Positions 17,274-28,005 of a DNA stretch of 42,954 bases are shown here, piece after piece. The position numbers and the translations under genes are program-made. The notes under the pieces were generated by a model. That model saw only the letters and a program-made list of their open reading frames with translations. It was not told where the DNA came from and did no database searches. The DNA comes from Pyronema omphalodes (Eukaryota; Ascomycota; Pezizomycetes; Pezizales; Pyronemataceae). The stretch lies in assembly GCA_024516155.1 (NCBI GenBank), contig JAJJXM010000136.1, forward strand, positions 1 through 42,954, written 5' to 3'. How positions within the stretch are numbered: the first letter of the stretch is position 1; each line of letters begins with the position of its first letter.

Positions 17274-20200
17274 TGGGAATACTATTATTGCTGATACATT
17301 GCTATTATCGGGAGCAAGTTTTACTGGAAAGTTAGAATGCAAGCACCTTGTTCTCTCCTGTTCATTGTTTTCCAATAACCGCTCCGTGAAAACAGTAGCG
17401 CTCGTTGACTGCGGCGCCACTGGTATCGCCTTTGTTGACCGCAATTTCGCCCGCCATCACAAACTCCCCCTAACCCCCCTATCCACCGCCCGAACGGTCG
17501 AAGTTATCGACGGCCGCCCCATATCCTCAGGAAAAATAACACACCTCGCCCAAGTAGAGTGTACCATCAATGGTCACTCGGAAAACCTTCCCATGTTTGT
17601 CACCAAGCTGGGTCACTACCCGGTGGTGTTGGGTATCCCCTGGTTGAAAAAACACGATGTAACCATAAGCTTCAGTTCCAACACTGTAAGCTTCGACTCC
17701 GAATACTGCCTAAGGAATTGCACCCCGTTGCCTGTGAGCACAACCGGTGTCGAGGTCCTGGACTCGAGGCCCCCTCCCGCTGTCCACGAGCCCGACACAA
17801 ACCCCTTACCGGAGTTGGAAGACTCGGTCCCCGACCCCCCGGACGAACCCCCAATAGAGATCTCAAGTCTAACCATCTCCGACTTCAAGGAAATGGTAGA
17901 AGACGAAAGCCTGACAGTGTTCTCGCTATCGTTGGACGAGATCACCGTCGCCCTACAAGACAAGCCCCCCCTCACGGACGACGAACTGAAAGACATGATC
18001 CCCGAGGAGTATCACGACTACCTCGATTTATTCAAGGAGGTCAACGCGAAGGAACTTCCCCCGCACCGACCCTACGACCACAAGATCCCACTGAAAGAGG
18101 GATTCGTTCCGCCCTTTGGCCCGCTATACTCGCTGTCACGCAACGAGTTGCAGACGCTGAAAACATGGCTCGATGAAAATTTGGAGAAAGGATTTATACA
18201 ACGCTCCCAATCACCGGCCGCCTCGCCGATATTATTCGTAAAGAAATCAGACGGATCCCTACGCCTGTGTGTCGACTACCGAAGACTGAATGAAGGTACC
18301 GAGAAGAACAGGTACCCGCTACCATTGATACAGGAAACGATGATGAATCTTTCCAAAGCTCAATACTTTACGACCCTTGATGTCCGCAGCGCTTATAATC
18401 TTATCAGAATGGCAGAAGGCGAAGAATGGAAGACGGCCTTCCGCACACGGTACGGCCTGTTTGAATCGAAAGTGATGCCTTTTGGGCTCACCAACGCGCC
18501 TGCCGATTTCCAGGCATTTATAAATGATGTCCTGAGACCATACCTAGACCAGTTTTGTACGGCATACTTGGACGATATCCTCGTATTCTCCGAAACAAAG
18601 CCCGATCACACCGCACACGTCCGGAAGATCTTGGAACGACTCAAACAAGAAAAACTACACTTGAAGCCAGAGAAGTGTAAGTTTGCTAAGGCAGAAGTAC
18701 AGTACCTGGGCTACAACATCGGCCGCGACGGCGCGCGCATGATGGATTCCAAAGTAGCCACAGTGAGAGATTGGAAGGAACCAACCAATTTGAAACAGGT
18801 CCAAGAGTTCCTGGGCTTCGCGAATTTCTACCGAAGATTTATCAAAGACTACTCAAAAGTGGTCTCCCCGCTTACAGCTCTGACCAAAAAGAAAGATGGT
18901 AAAGCAATCCCCTTTGCCTGGGGTAATGATCAGCAGAGCGCCTTCGATCGACTGAAGGACGCATTTACATCAGCACCCATCCTCAAACACTTCGACTACG
19001 AGAAACCGATTGTAGTAGAAACAGACGCATCTGACTATGTGTCCGCTGGTGTTTTATCACAATACGACGACGATAACGTGTTACACCCCGTCGCATTTTA
19101 TTCCAAGAAGCATTCCCCGGCAGAATGTAACTACGAAATCTACGACAAGGAACTACTGGCAATAGTTCGTTGTTTTGAAGAATGGCGTCCCCACTTAGAG
19201 GGCTCCGCCTTCCCTATAAAAGTATTGACGGATCATAAAAATCTTGAATACTTTATGACGACAAAGCTGCTGAATAGACGACAAGCACGCTGGTCCGAGT
19301 TCCTGTCTCGGTTTAACTTTGTGATCACCTATCGACCAGGTACGTTGGGAGGAAAACCGGACGCCCTGACAAGAAGAGCCGCCGACCTCCCGGAAGAGGG
19401 AGACGAACGCATACTGGCGAACCAGCAAGCTGTTCTGAAGCCACAGAACTTTCAGTTATGCATGACCCCGCCAATGAAACTCGCACCTTCCGAAGTAGAC
19501 CTCCTGTTCACAGAGGGCTACAAGACAGATCCATTCCCCAACCAAGTGTTGGGAATGCTGGAAGATGGCACACAAATCTGTAAGGACATATCGCTCGCCG
19601 ATTGTTCCGTGTTAGAAAACAGATTGTACTACCGAGATTGCCTCTATGTCCCCGCGCTGGATAAGCTACGATTGAAACTACTGCAAGATCACCACGACCC
19701 CCCCACCATGGGACACCCGGGCCGTGCGAAGACTTTCGAACTCCTCGCCAGGAATTATTACTGGCCCTCGATGAGAAAAGATGTGGACCAATTCGTCCGG
19801 AATTGCCACACCTGTAAAAGAACAAAGGCTACCCGCCACGCACCCTATGGAACCCTGAAGCCCCTACCGGTTCCGCACCACCCTTGGCAGAACATATCGG
19901 TGGATTTTGTTACTGGACTACCGACATCAGAAGGCTTCGACGCAATATGTGCGATCGTTTGCCGACTAACGAAACAGCGGCACTTAGTGCCCTGTCATTC
20001 CACAATAGACGCTGAAGGCTTCGCGCAACTCTTCCTGGAGAATGTGTTCAAACTACACGGCCTACCAGACACAGTAGTGTCCGACCGCGGTCCGCAATTT
20101 GTGGCCCATTTCTGGAAACACTTGGCGAATTGCATGGGTATCGAAATTGCCACGAGTACGGCCTTTCATCCCCAAACCGACGGCCAAACAGAGAGAATTA

Positions 20201-20967
20201 ACGCGGTTACGGAGCAATATCTCCGCGCGTACGTCTGTTATTTACAAGACGATTGGAAAAAATTTTTACCACTGGCAGAATTTGCTGCAAATAACCAAGT
20301 ATCGGATACAACGTCGCTGTCTCCGTTCTACGCTATATATGGTCGACACCCCAAGTGCTCTTTCGAACTGGAAATCCGGACCGATAATCCTGAGGAAGTG
20401 AAAGCGAACGAGGTAGCGGAAAGGATGTCACACATCCATGACGTCTTACGTTCGGAAATGAAATACGCCCAAGCCCGCCACATAGAGGCCGCCGACAATT
20501 CCCGACTCCCCGCGCCGGTCTTCAAACCAGGAGACCTGGTATGGCTGGACGCCCGCAACCTAAGAACCCGCCGCCCCTCAAAGAAACTAGAAAATAAACA
20601 CCTAGGCCCCTTCACCGTGTTACGGCCTATTGGATCCCACGCCTATGAATTGGATATACCGGAGACCATGAAACACCACAGAACCTTCCCCGTGTCCCTA
20701 CTAAACCCAGCCCCTTCGGACCCCCTCCCTGGCCAGATTATTCCACCACCCCTACCGGTAGTAGTAGACGGCGAAGACGAATGGTTCGTGGATGAAATTC
20801 TGGATAGCCGTTGGTCAAGAGGAAACCTGCAGTACCTCGTCAAGTGGACCGGCCATGACTCTCCAACCTGGGAACCGGAAACGAACCTATCCGAAACTGA
20901 GGCCGCTGAGAGATTTCACCAGTTATACCCAGACAAACCTTCTCCTCTCGTAGGAACTCGAGCCTAA
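17236..20967 (+). CDS. pol: Gypsy-2A Pol: PR-RT-RNaseH-IN-chromodomain
   Basis: An uninterrupted frame of about 1243 codons, read after the -1 shift; there is no good ATG near its start. Protease has ALVDCGATG (DCG in place of the usual DTG/DSG). RT has [22 protein letters not shown] and the catalytic YLDD at 18565-18576. RNase H has VETDASDYVSAG, IYDKELLAI and LTDHKNLEYF. Integrase has an HHCC finger (H..H then CHTCKRTK) and the DD35E triad at 19903 (SVDFVTG), 20083 (SDRGPQF) and 20191 (QTERIN), with 35 residues between the last two. A chromodomain near the C-terminus (WFVDEILDSRW, YLVKWTGHDSPTWEPETNL) makes it a chromovirus. The stop at 20965-20967 abuts the polypurine tract. All key residues are present. 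Confidence 0.95.
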   Translation, partial: RINQLQEDGSAAGGNTIIADTLLLSGASFTGKLECKHLVLSCSLFSNNRSVKTVALVDCGATGIAFVDRNFARHHKLPLTPLSTARTVEVIDGRPISSGKITHLAQVECTINGHSENLPMFVTKLGHYPVVLGIPWLKKHDVTISFSSNTVSFDSEYCLRNCTPLPVSTTGVEVLDSRPPPAVHEPDTNPLPELEDSVPDPPDEPPIEISSLTISDFKEMVEDESLTVFSLSLDEITVALQDKPPLTDDELKDMIPEEYHDYLDLFKEVNAKELPPHRPYDHKIPLKEGFVPPFGPLYSLSRNELQTLKTWLDENLEKGFIQRSQSPAASPILFVKKSDGSLRLCVDYRRLNEGTEKNRYPLPLIQETMMNLSKAQYFTTLDVRSAYNLIRMAEGEEWKTAFRTRYGLFESKVMPFGLTNAPADFQAFINDVLRPYLDQFCTAYLDDILVFSETKPDHTAHVRKILERLKQEKLHLKPEKCKFAKAEVQYLGYNIGRDGARMMDSKVATVRDWKEPTNLKQVQEFLGFANFYRRFIKDYSKVVSPLTALTKKKDGKAIPFAWGNDQQSAFDRLKDAFTSAPILKHFDYEKPIVVETDASDYVSAGVLSQYDDDNVLHPVAFYSKKHSPAECNYEIYDKELLAIVRCFEEWRPHLEGSAFPIKVLTDHKNLEYFMTTKLLNRRQARWSEFLSRFNFVITYRPGTLGGKPDALTRRAADLPEEGDERILANQQAVLKPQNFQLCMTPPMKLAPSEVDLLFTEGYKTDPFPNQVLGMLEDGTQICKDISLADCSVLENRLYYRDCLYVPALDKLRLKLLQDHHDPPTMGHPGRAKTFELLARNYYWPSMRKDVDQFVRNCHTCKRTKATRHAPYGTLKPLPVPHHPWQNISVDFVTGLPTSEGFDAICAIVCRLTKQRHLVPCHSTIDAEGFAQLFLENVFKLHGLPDTVVSDRGPQFVAHFWKHLANCMGIEIATSTAFHPQTDGQTERINAVTEQYLRAYVCYLQDDWKKFLPLAEFAANNQVSDTTSLSPFYAIYGRHPKCSFELEIRTDNPEEVKANEVAERMSHIHDVLRSEMKYAQARHIEAADNSRLPAPVFKPGDLVWLDARNLRTRRPSKKLENKHLGPFTVLRPIGSHAYELDIPETMKHHRTFPVSLLNPAPSDPLPGQIIPPPLPVVVDGEDEWFVDEILDSRWSRGNLQYLVKWTGHDSPTWEPETNLSETEAAERFHQLYPDKPSPLVGTRA

Positions 20968-20978
20968 CGGGGGGGTAC
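20968..20978 (+). other. Gypsy-2A polypurine tract
   Basis: cgggggggtac lies between the pol stop and the 3' LTR. The run of seven G is also present in copy B, seen there as gtaccccccc at 32590-32599. Confidence 0.7.
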
Positions 20979-21507
20979 TGTCACGGCACACGGCTGACGA
21001 GCCGTTGTGTTGCGTCATCATGTTGTCGTGGTTGTTGATTGAGATCGTGCCGTTGTCTTGCCGTGTTGTGTTGCCGTTGTGTTGTTGTGTTGTTGTGTGT
21101 GCCGTGCCATGTTGACTGAGAGAATGATTGATGATGGATGACGTACCACCAGCTGGAGAGCTGTGGCGTCGCAGTTGAATCGATGGAGAACGGAAGCTCA
21201 TGTAGCGATGATTGTATGACGGCCCAGCAAGAGTGCTGGCCGCCCCTTTGTACATAAGGAGGCTTGCCTCCCCGTTGTCGAGATTCTCCATCGAACGTCT
21301 TGTGCCTTCTCTTGACTCCTAATATAAGAATTCCTCTCTTAAGTCCTACGTCACTCTTGTCCTTGTCCCTGTCCCTGTTTAGTGTGCCGTCCGTCTGACG
21401 AGCACTTCGGTCCTTGTCCTGCCGTTCCCCGTTCCGGAACCTGCCTAGTCCCTCCTTCCGGTAGTGTTCAGTGTGTCCCTTGAACGTCCGTTCTCGTGTC
21501 CCTGACA
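20979..21507 (+). repeat. Gypsy-2A 3' LTR
   Basis: 529 bp, apparently identical to 15100-15628, followed by the CATAC duplication at 21508-21512. Identity implies a recent insertion. Confidence 0.95.
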
Positions 21508-21529
21508 CATACAGCCCTTCGGTGCCGGT

Positions 21530-21554
21530 GTATCCTTATAAACCGAGTCGACTG
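21530..21554 (-). repeat. pogo right terminal inverted repeat
   Basis: Ends AACCGAGTCGACTG before TA at 21555-21556. It is the reverse complement of 2046-2070 with one mismatch. Confidence 0.9.
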
Positions 21555-21556
21555 TA

Positions 21557-21856
21557 CCCGCGTATCCTGTCCTGATCACAGGGATCCCCTGGAGAGGCAT
21601 GCTTGTCACCTGCTGCCTACTGTGAAATGCCTCAACATGGAATGGCACAAGGAAGAAATGCCTCGCTACAGCCCCCGACAAAAGAAAAGCCCCGGCAGGA
21701 ACCAACAGAAGAAAACAAAGCATTAAGAAGTAAGGATGGCCATCTCGCCTAAAAGCGCATGGCCTTTACCGCAGTGAAGATAAAAAAAATGAAAACCCTT
21801 GCAATACATCTCAAGCACCATTGGGATTGCCTTCCCCTTGAACCCACTGCATTGCT
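21557..21856. other. flank between pogo and LINE, no recognisable gene
   Basis: The only frame of note ends with a lysine-rich tail (SPGRNQQKKTKH, stop at 21724-21726), and its upstream part lies inside mobile elements. This 300-bp stretch should be the original continuation of 1-2043. I see no domain. Confidence 0.4.
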
Positions 21857-21870
21857 ACACTAGATTGTGC
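21857..21870. repeat. left target-site duplication of the LINE
   Basis: acactagattgtgc, repeated exactly at 28564-28577. Confidence 0.9.
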
Positions 21871-22214
21871 GCCGTACTATAGTAATATTCAAGTTGTAGT
21901 ATTGACATTGTGCATTTACCCACACACCACACCTCGAGTTCGACCCCCCCCCCCCAGCTACAGCCACAACCACACGGAAATCCTCTGCTTTTCGTGCAGC
22001 ATCATCTTCAGCTCACCCAAATTACATAGTCGCCGCCCCTTCAGATCAGGTCCCCTCGTTTTCGTCCTGCAAACGTTGAAGGCAGAGATTTGGACCCTGC
22101 AGCAGCCCCCAGACTCAGCCATCCATCAACACCCCACCACCATAACCATCTCCCTCATCGAACTCCAAGTCATCTTTATCTCTCTAAGTCCCCTTCTCCT
22201 CATCTCAAGCACCG

Positions 22215-23960
22215 ATGGGCCCCCGATCCTCTGTGGCGAGGAAAAAACCTATTCCCCCCGACAACACCCCCTCACGGCGACCTCCCTTGGCAGTCACACC
22301 AGCGCAGAGCCGCACAGCGCACGTGACACCAATGACGACATGCACCTGGACTCCGAAGTAAGCGAAATGGAAGACGCATCTCCCACCCCCTCGCCAATTC
22401 GCCGTACCACCACCCCCGAACCGACCCCCAGAAACAGAGCCCCTGGAATCACGTCCCCCCGCACGCAACAGACTATCCGTCCACGTGACACACCCGCCCT
22501 GACCGCCAACCCACTCAAACGCGCCGCTCCATCCACCACCGACGCCTCTCCCAAAGACGCCCTCGTATATGAAACCTGGATCGCAGACGCTCTTCAAACC
22601 GCTCGAGCCGAACGCCGCACAGACAGGAGGACTTTACCCGTCGCCATTGCCGAGCGCCTCCTGTCAGCAGTTGCCACCTATGCGGACGGCGTTCGAGAGA
22701 CCGATCGCCACACCAACGAACGAATTACAAAGGCGTTCCGAACGATGTATAGGGACAGAGCAATCATGCTTGAGACCTAAGACATGCTCCGCACCCTGAT
22801 CCCAAACTACAAACCCTCAGCCCCGAAAGAACCCTCCCCCCTCCCCAATCCCCCTGACACTGCCCAATCCGCTGCCCTCATTAACTACCGGAAAACCCGC
22901 TGCTTCGCAGCCGAGGAAGCCCTCACCAAAAACAATATCCCCGTTCCCCCCTCCCACGTATTTCCCCCCCCCACAAGTGAAGCGGCCTGGACAGGCCCCA
23001 ATGTTGCTGGTAGGCTATTCGACAAAAACACACAGGGCGCCGCCAACAAAAAGAACCCCACCCCCGCATCCCCGCACCCCCCCCACTCAACCCCCCCATT
23101 CCCCGTCGAAACTCCCGGAAAGAACCAAACTCCCGCCCCGTGAGCGTCATCATTCCATGCCCCGACCCCGAAGACCTCACGGACGATACCAAAGTCCAGG
23201 TAGGCAACATGATCAATCGGGCGCTACGTGACACTGAGGCTCCCCCCCACATCAACGTGGTGACCATCCGGCAAAGTCCCAGCGGGAGCCTCATCCTAAC
23301 CTTTCCCCTCAACAGCACCCAAAGTGAAGTCGTTCAGTTCTTACCCCTGATGCACCAGGCCGCACAGTCTGTGCACATGACCCTCAACAACCCCCACATA
23401 GCTGAAAAGTGGCACAAATTAACTGTCCACAGCATCCCCCTTGACGTCTTCCCCGACACCCCCGACGGTATGACAGCCCTGCAAGCTGAAATAGAGCGTA
23501 ACAACGCCGTCCACCTCGCCCAACCCCCCAGATACATCACACACCCCGACACAAGAATTGGCAAGACGGCCTCCAGCGTGATGATAACAGTAACCTCCGC
23601 CGATGATGCCTGAAGGCTCAAACGCACGAAGGTAATCATCGGGTATGAGCCTCGCAAGGTCACCGAGTATCACTCGGCCTGACCAACCGACCAGTGCCGC
23701 CGTTGCCTCTGCTTCGGCCATCACCATGCCATCTGCCCAAACACCGCAAACCCAGTGTGCGCTCTTTGCCCCGAACCCCACACCACTGACCTCCGCCGCT
23801 GCCCAGAATGCCCCACCCGAGCCGGCAAGAGCTGCGCCCACACCCCCCCGAATGCTTTAACTGCACATCCGAGCACCAGTACGATGCGAACCACCCGGCA
23901 TTCCACCCCAAATGCCCTGTGAGACTCGCAGTGGTAAGGGCATCATGGGAAAAAACTTGA
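22215..23960 (+). pseudogene. LINE ORF1 (zinc-knuckle RNA-binding protein), broken
   Basis: A likely start is the ATG at 22215 (MGPRSSVARKKPIPPDN). The frame then shifts near 22330 to a Pro/Thr-rich stretch (MHLDSEVSEMEDASPTPSP). A TAA at 22778-22780 and a frameshift near 23135 follow. A central domain lies at 23140-23613, with a stop (TGA) at 23611-23613 and another at about 23680. The C-terminus has CRRCLCFGHHHAIC, a CX2CX4HX4C knuckle, followed by further Cys/His clusters and a final TGA at 23958-23960. It resembles the intact protein at 4214-5611 in layout and knuckle sequence. It would bind the LINE RNA. Confidence 0.75.
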
Positions 23961-24012
23961 ACCACTTGCCCAACCCATCCCGACCAACACGCTGACTCTG
24001 CTTTGATTACCG

Positions 24013-27000
24013 ATGCATAGACAGGAGAAATCAGCAGCTACCATAAATATAATATCCCACAATATAAACAGGAGCAGCAACGCCCTAAATACATTATTAA
24101 ACTACGCTGACCCCACGGCGGATATAATCCTCATTCAAGAAGCAAACATAAGAGACTCTCGTTTTATAACTACCCATCCCAACATCATCACCATCTTGCC
24201 CCCTGCCCCCAACTGTGCAACTGTCAGGACGGCGGCGTACGTGACCCGCCTAAACCCCTTCCTCCACGTCACCCCCCGTCCCGACATTTGCCCCGACCCC
24301 GACATTCAGATCCTGGAGGTACAAACTTCACTTATCCCCTTCTTCTCCGTCATCGATATCTACAACGAGTGGGACCCCCGGACGAAACTATATACCATAC
24401 CGAGATCCCTAGTCCTCCTTTCCCTACCCAATTGCTGCGTCATCACAGGAGATATGAACACCCACCACCCCCTATGGAACAGCCACCTCAAACGCATTGC
24501 CCGCGCGGATGAGTTAGTACACCTGATCGAGGACGAAGGACGGCATATGGCGAACACCCCAGATACACAGACCTACCACTTCAAGACAGGCCGTGGATCA
24601 TCAGTTCTCGACCTAACTCTCTCCTCCCCGGCAATGCGCGAGGAAGTTCAAAACTGGTGCGTGGACAAAGACGCCACAACAGGCTCAGACCACGAGGTTG
24701 TTCGTTTCCAAATCCGATCTCAGCACCCAGACTTGGAATATATCAACCTTACCCCATGTCTGAACTGGAAACGCACGAACTGGGACGAATTCACAGAAGC
24801 CCTCACAAAACTCACCTCCAACCTCAACCCCCCAAGGTGAACACTCCAACAAAACCCGACCCACACCGACTTAGACAAATGGGCAGCCTCCCTGCAGCAG
24901 CAATTCAACAAGCTGCCCAATCCTCAACCCCACTGATTCAACACTCCCCCCGTGCAAACAGATGGTAGACCCCGGAGCTTCGTGAAACCAAAAAACTGAT
25001 GACACAAGCTTGCAAGAGGTGGAAACAACTAAGAGATGAGATATGTCTCGTGGAGTACCGATCCCCCCGAAACGCCAACTTCCGAGCCGTACGCCACGCC
25101 AAAGACAAATTGTGGAAGGACTACTTGGGCCAGGCCAGAGGAGAGGATATCTGGGCAGCGTTTCGGTATACTAACACACGCCGAGCTCAGCTGACCCCCC
25201 CTCTTACATCTACAACGAATGGCGTCACCACCGTCCACACGGACTTTCAGGCAAAAGTGACCGCCCTCCAAGCCCTCTTCCCTCCTACCCCGTCCTCCCC
25301 CTCCTCTACCCCCCCTCCCAAACCCGCAACCCAATGCCATGGACTACTTTCTCCAAAAGAGAAGTGACACAGGCGATTCTCTCCTCTTCACCGAAGAAAG
25401 CCCCAGGCCCGGACGGCATCACCTTCCCATGTCTGAGAAAGGTGCTCCAAATCATCCCCGAACACCTGACCCAACTCTCTGCCACACTCGGAGAGGTAGG
25501 TTACCAACCAAAGTGCTGGCGAGAGGCAACTACAGTAATCATCCCGAAACCGAATAAGCCAGACCACAGCTCGGTCAAAGCGTATTGACCCATTGCACTC
25601 CTCAACTGCATGGGCAAGGTCCTCGAGAAGCTCATGGCAACACGACTGAGCCAACTAGCCGAGAAACATGACCTCCTCCACCAAGATCAGATTGGTGGTC
25701 GCCCAAGACGATCCGCTATCGATGCGGCAATGGCACTCACCAACGACGTCGAGACCCACCTGCAACAGAAGATGACGACGTCCTCCCTCTTCCTCGAGGT
25801 CAGAGGCGCATTCCACAATGTGTCCTCCGCAAGACTGACATCTACCATGCGCTCCCTCGGCTGCCCCACACCGGAAGTTAACTGGTGCCACGCATTTCTA
25901 AACAATAGGACAATCGCTCTCTCATTCCATGGAAGGACACACGCACAAAGACTAACCCGAACTGGCATCCCCCAGGGCTCCCCCGCCTCGCCCATCCTCT
26001 TCCTATTGTACCTCCGCCCCGTTTTCGACGCCCTATCCGAGCACAACCCCACCCTCCGGACGTCAAGCTACATTGACGATGTTGCGGTGGTGTGTCATGG
26101 GAAATCACGCGAAGCCAACTCCCGAACCCGGGAAAGAGCGGCCCGAGTCGTCTTCAAGTGGGCGGAGGACAATGCTGTAGCCTTCGATGACTCCAGATCG
26201 GAACTACTACACTTCCATTGAGCACAAAAAGACGAAATAAGCCCCCTCACCTGCGCGACCCTCCCAAATCGCACCGTGGTTAGGCCAGGAACTCAAACTG
26301 GGAAACAGGACCTGGTCCGCTGGATTGGAATATACTTCGATAGAAAACTCTCTTTCTCTCATCATGTAAAAACTAGGCTAACCTCTGTGGCCAGAGCCTT
26401 TAATGCCCTTCGAAGCCTCGTCAGACAGAAAACTGGACTGTCCCCCCCGGCGGTGCGAACGCTGTATCGATCATGTGTCCAGGCGATATCCGACTTCGGT
26501 GCAGAGATCTGGTGGGCCGGCCGAATGTGTTTCGCCAGAAAACTACAACTCCAACAAAACGCAGCCATTCGACGAGTTTTAAACGCCTTCCCCTCTACAC
26601 CGATCCCGGCCCTACACAATGAGGCAGCAATACCCCCAGTCACCACCCGACTAAATCACAAAGGCAGGAAATATGCCCTCCGCCTCCTCTCCCTTCCCCC
26701 TACCCACCCCGTTGTCACCCGATACCCCTCTTCTTTCTCCATTCCCAATCACTCTGCCCATGCCATACAATCCCTGAAGGAATATGAGTGTAAATGGACC
26801 TCCGGAGCACGCCCCATCACTCGCCGAGTCGCAACAATATCATCCCTAAGCCAGTGGTTATCCCCCAGAACTACTGTTGAGGACACGGCACAACCGGACC
26901 CCTCTCCATGGATGGACCCCCCCCCTCACACCCCACAGCCCTCCCTCCACCAAAGAAGAAGCCGAGGCGCACCACTACGCCCTCATCACCCACTTACGCT

Positions 27001-28005
27001 CCATGCCAAACTCAATCATAGCGTATACAGACGGTTTTGCAACTCGAAGGCTCAACCGGGGCAGGATTCTACATTCCGACAGGCCTCGATCGGAGCATCC
27101 GAAGAACCATCCCGATGGGCAGATCCTGCGAAGTCTTCGATGCAGAACTGAAAGCCAACCAAGAATGCCTGATCGCCTGTAACGCCCACATCTGCCGACT
27201 ACACCTCCAGTACCGCGAAATCGACATCTTAACCGATACTCAGGCCGCTATCATGCGAGCAACTCGCCTCACCCCGGGCCCAGGACAAGAAACCGCAACT
27301 GGCATCCACCACCTCACGCAACTCCTCCTTCGACGCACAGGGACAACCGTTCATCTACACTGGGTCCCTGGCCACACCGACACCCTAGGCAATGAAGAAG
27401 CAGACCGACTCGCAAAACAAGCGACCACCCAACACCCACTTACCCCCCCACCCACCTCATTGTCGTGGCTCCGCAGACAAGTCAAAGAAGGCCACTCCAT
27501 GGAATGGGCACAGTGGTAAAACACAAGCCCAAAACCCAAAAGGTACGACGCTCATCACAAAACATCACTCGATGAGGCGTACACCACTGTTCCGAGAAAG
27601 GTCTCCACGGCGATCGTAGGCCTCCGAACTGGACACGGATACTTCTTGGATTACCTGGCACACCCCCTCACCCCAACCTACTCCACCGGTGCCTGCCCCT
27701 GCCCCTTACACCCCCCCCAAACACCGAAAGACCTGCTGCTGACCTGCCCGCTATTCACCCCACACAGGATCCAGCTCCCAAAACTCTTAAAACTCTCACG
27801 TCACCGACAACTCAAGCTACACATGATCCTGCACACTAAACACGGAATCCGCGCCCTCGCTACCATGATCTCTGACGCGAAGTTGGCCACATCTGAATGG
27901 GCAAACTCGGTACTCAGTAAGCACCCCGAGGAGGCTAACAGACCCAGCAGAATCACCCTGACGACGGGCTGGGGGACATTGTTGGACGCGGCAGAGGAAC
28001 ACTGA
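24013..28005 (+). pseudogene. LINE ORF2: endonuclease-RT-RNaseH, broken
   Basis: The ATG at 24013 opens an APE-type endonuclease (IISHNINRSSNALN, IILIQEANIRD, ITGDMNTHHPLW, GSDHEVVRF), which ends at TGA 24838-24840. After frameshifts near 24940 and 25320 the RT follows: KAPGPDGITFP, a TGA at 25586-25588 where KAYRPIALLN would be usual, RTGIPQGSPASP and the catalytic YIDD at 26069-26080. Motif A reads FLEVRGAFHNV, with Glu (25796-25798) at the usual catalytic Asp. A TGA at 26219-26221 and shifts near 26920 and 27035 lead to RNase H (IIAYTDG, FDAELKANQE, ILTDTQAAI, LGNEEADRLAK). A TAA at 27517-27519 precedes the C-terminal CPCPLHPPQT...C region, which ends at 28003-28005. It is inactive. Confidence 0.88.

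Larger units (their letters stand above)
15100..21507 (+). mobile_element. Gypsy-2A: intact Ty3/gypsy chromovirus
   Basis: A 6408-bp LTR retrotransposon inserted in the 3' part of the pogo element. The LTRs at 15100-15628 and 20979-21507 are each 529 bp and look identical when read side by side. Exact CATAC target duplications flank it. The order is LTR, ORF0, gag, -1 frameshift, pol (PR, RT, RNase H, IN, chromodomain), G-rich polypurine tract, LTR. All frames are open and catalytic residues are present. It is therefore young and could be autonomous. A second, inactivated copy (B) lies inverted at 32062-38466. The bases after the 5' LTR (ttacgttcgatcga) are conserved in B but are not a standard TGG primer-binding site. 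Confidence 0.95.
2044..21556 (+). mobile_element. pogo/Fot1-like DNA transposon, split by nested retrotransposons
   Basis: The outer limits are 25-bp terminal inverted repeats at 2046-2070 and 21530-21554, which match at 24 of 25 positions and begin CAGTCGACTCGG. Each is flanked by TA (2044-2045 and 21555-21556), the target duplication expected of the Tc1/mariner/pogo superfamily. Inside are the two halves of one transposase gene. Without Gypsy-1 (2877-13558 plus one target duplication) and Gypsy-2A (15100-21507 plus one duplication) the element is about 2.4 kb, normal for the family. The transposase carries several nonsense codons, so the element is dead. The paired TIRs, TA flanks and resumption of the frame across the insertion make this assignment strong. 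Confidence 0.9.

Noticed and set aside
21930..21960. gagttcgaccc, resembling a tRNA B box
   Set aside because: There is no matching A box, acceptor stem or cloverleaf around it. It is in the LINE 5' UTR beside a C-run.
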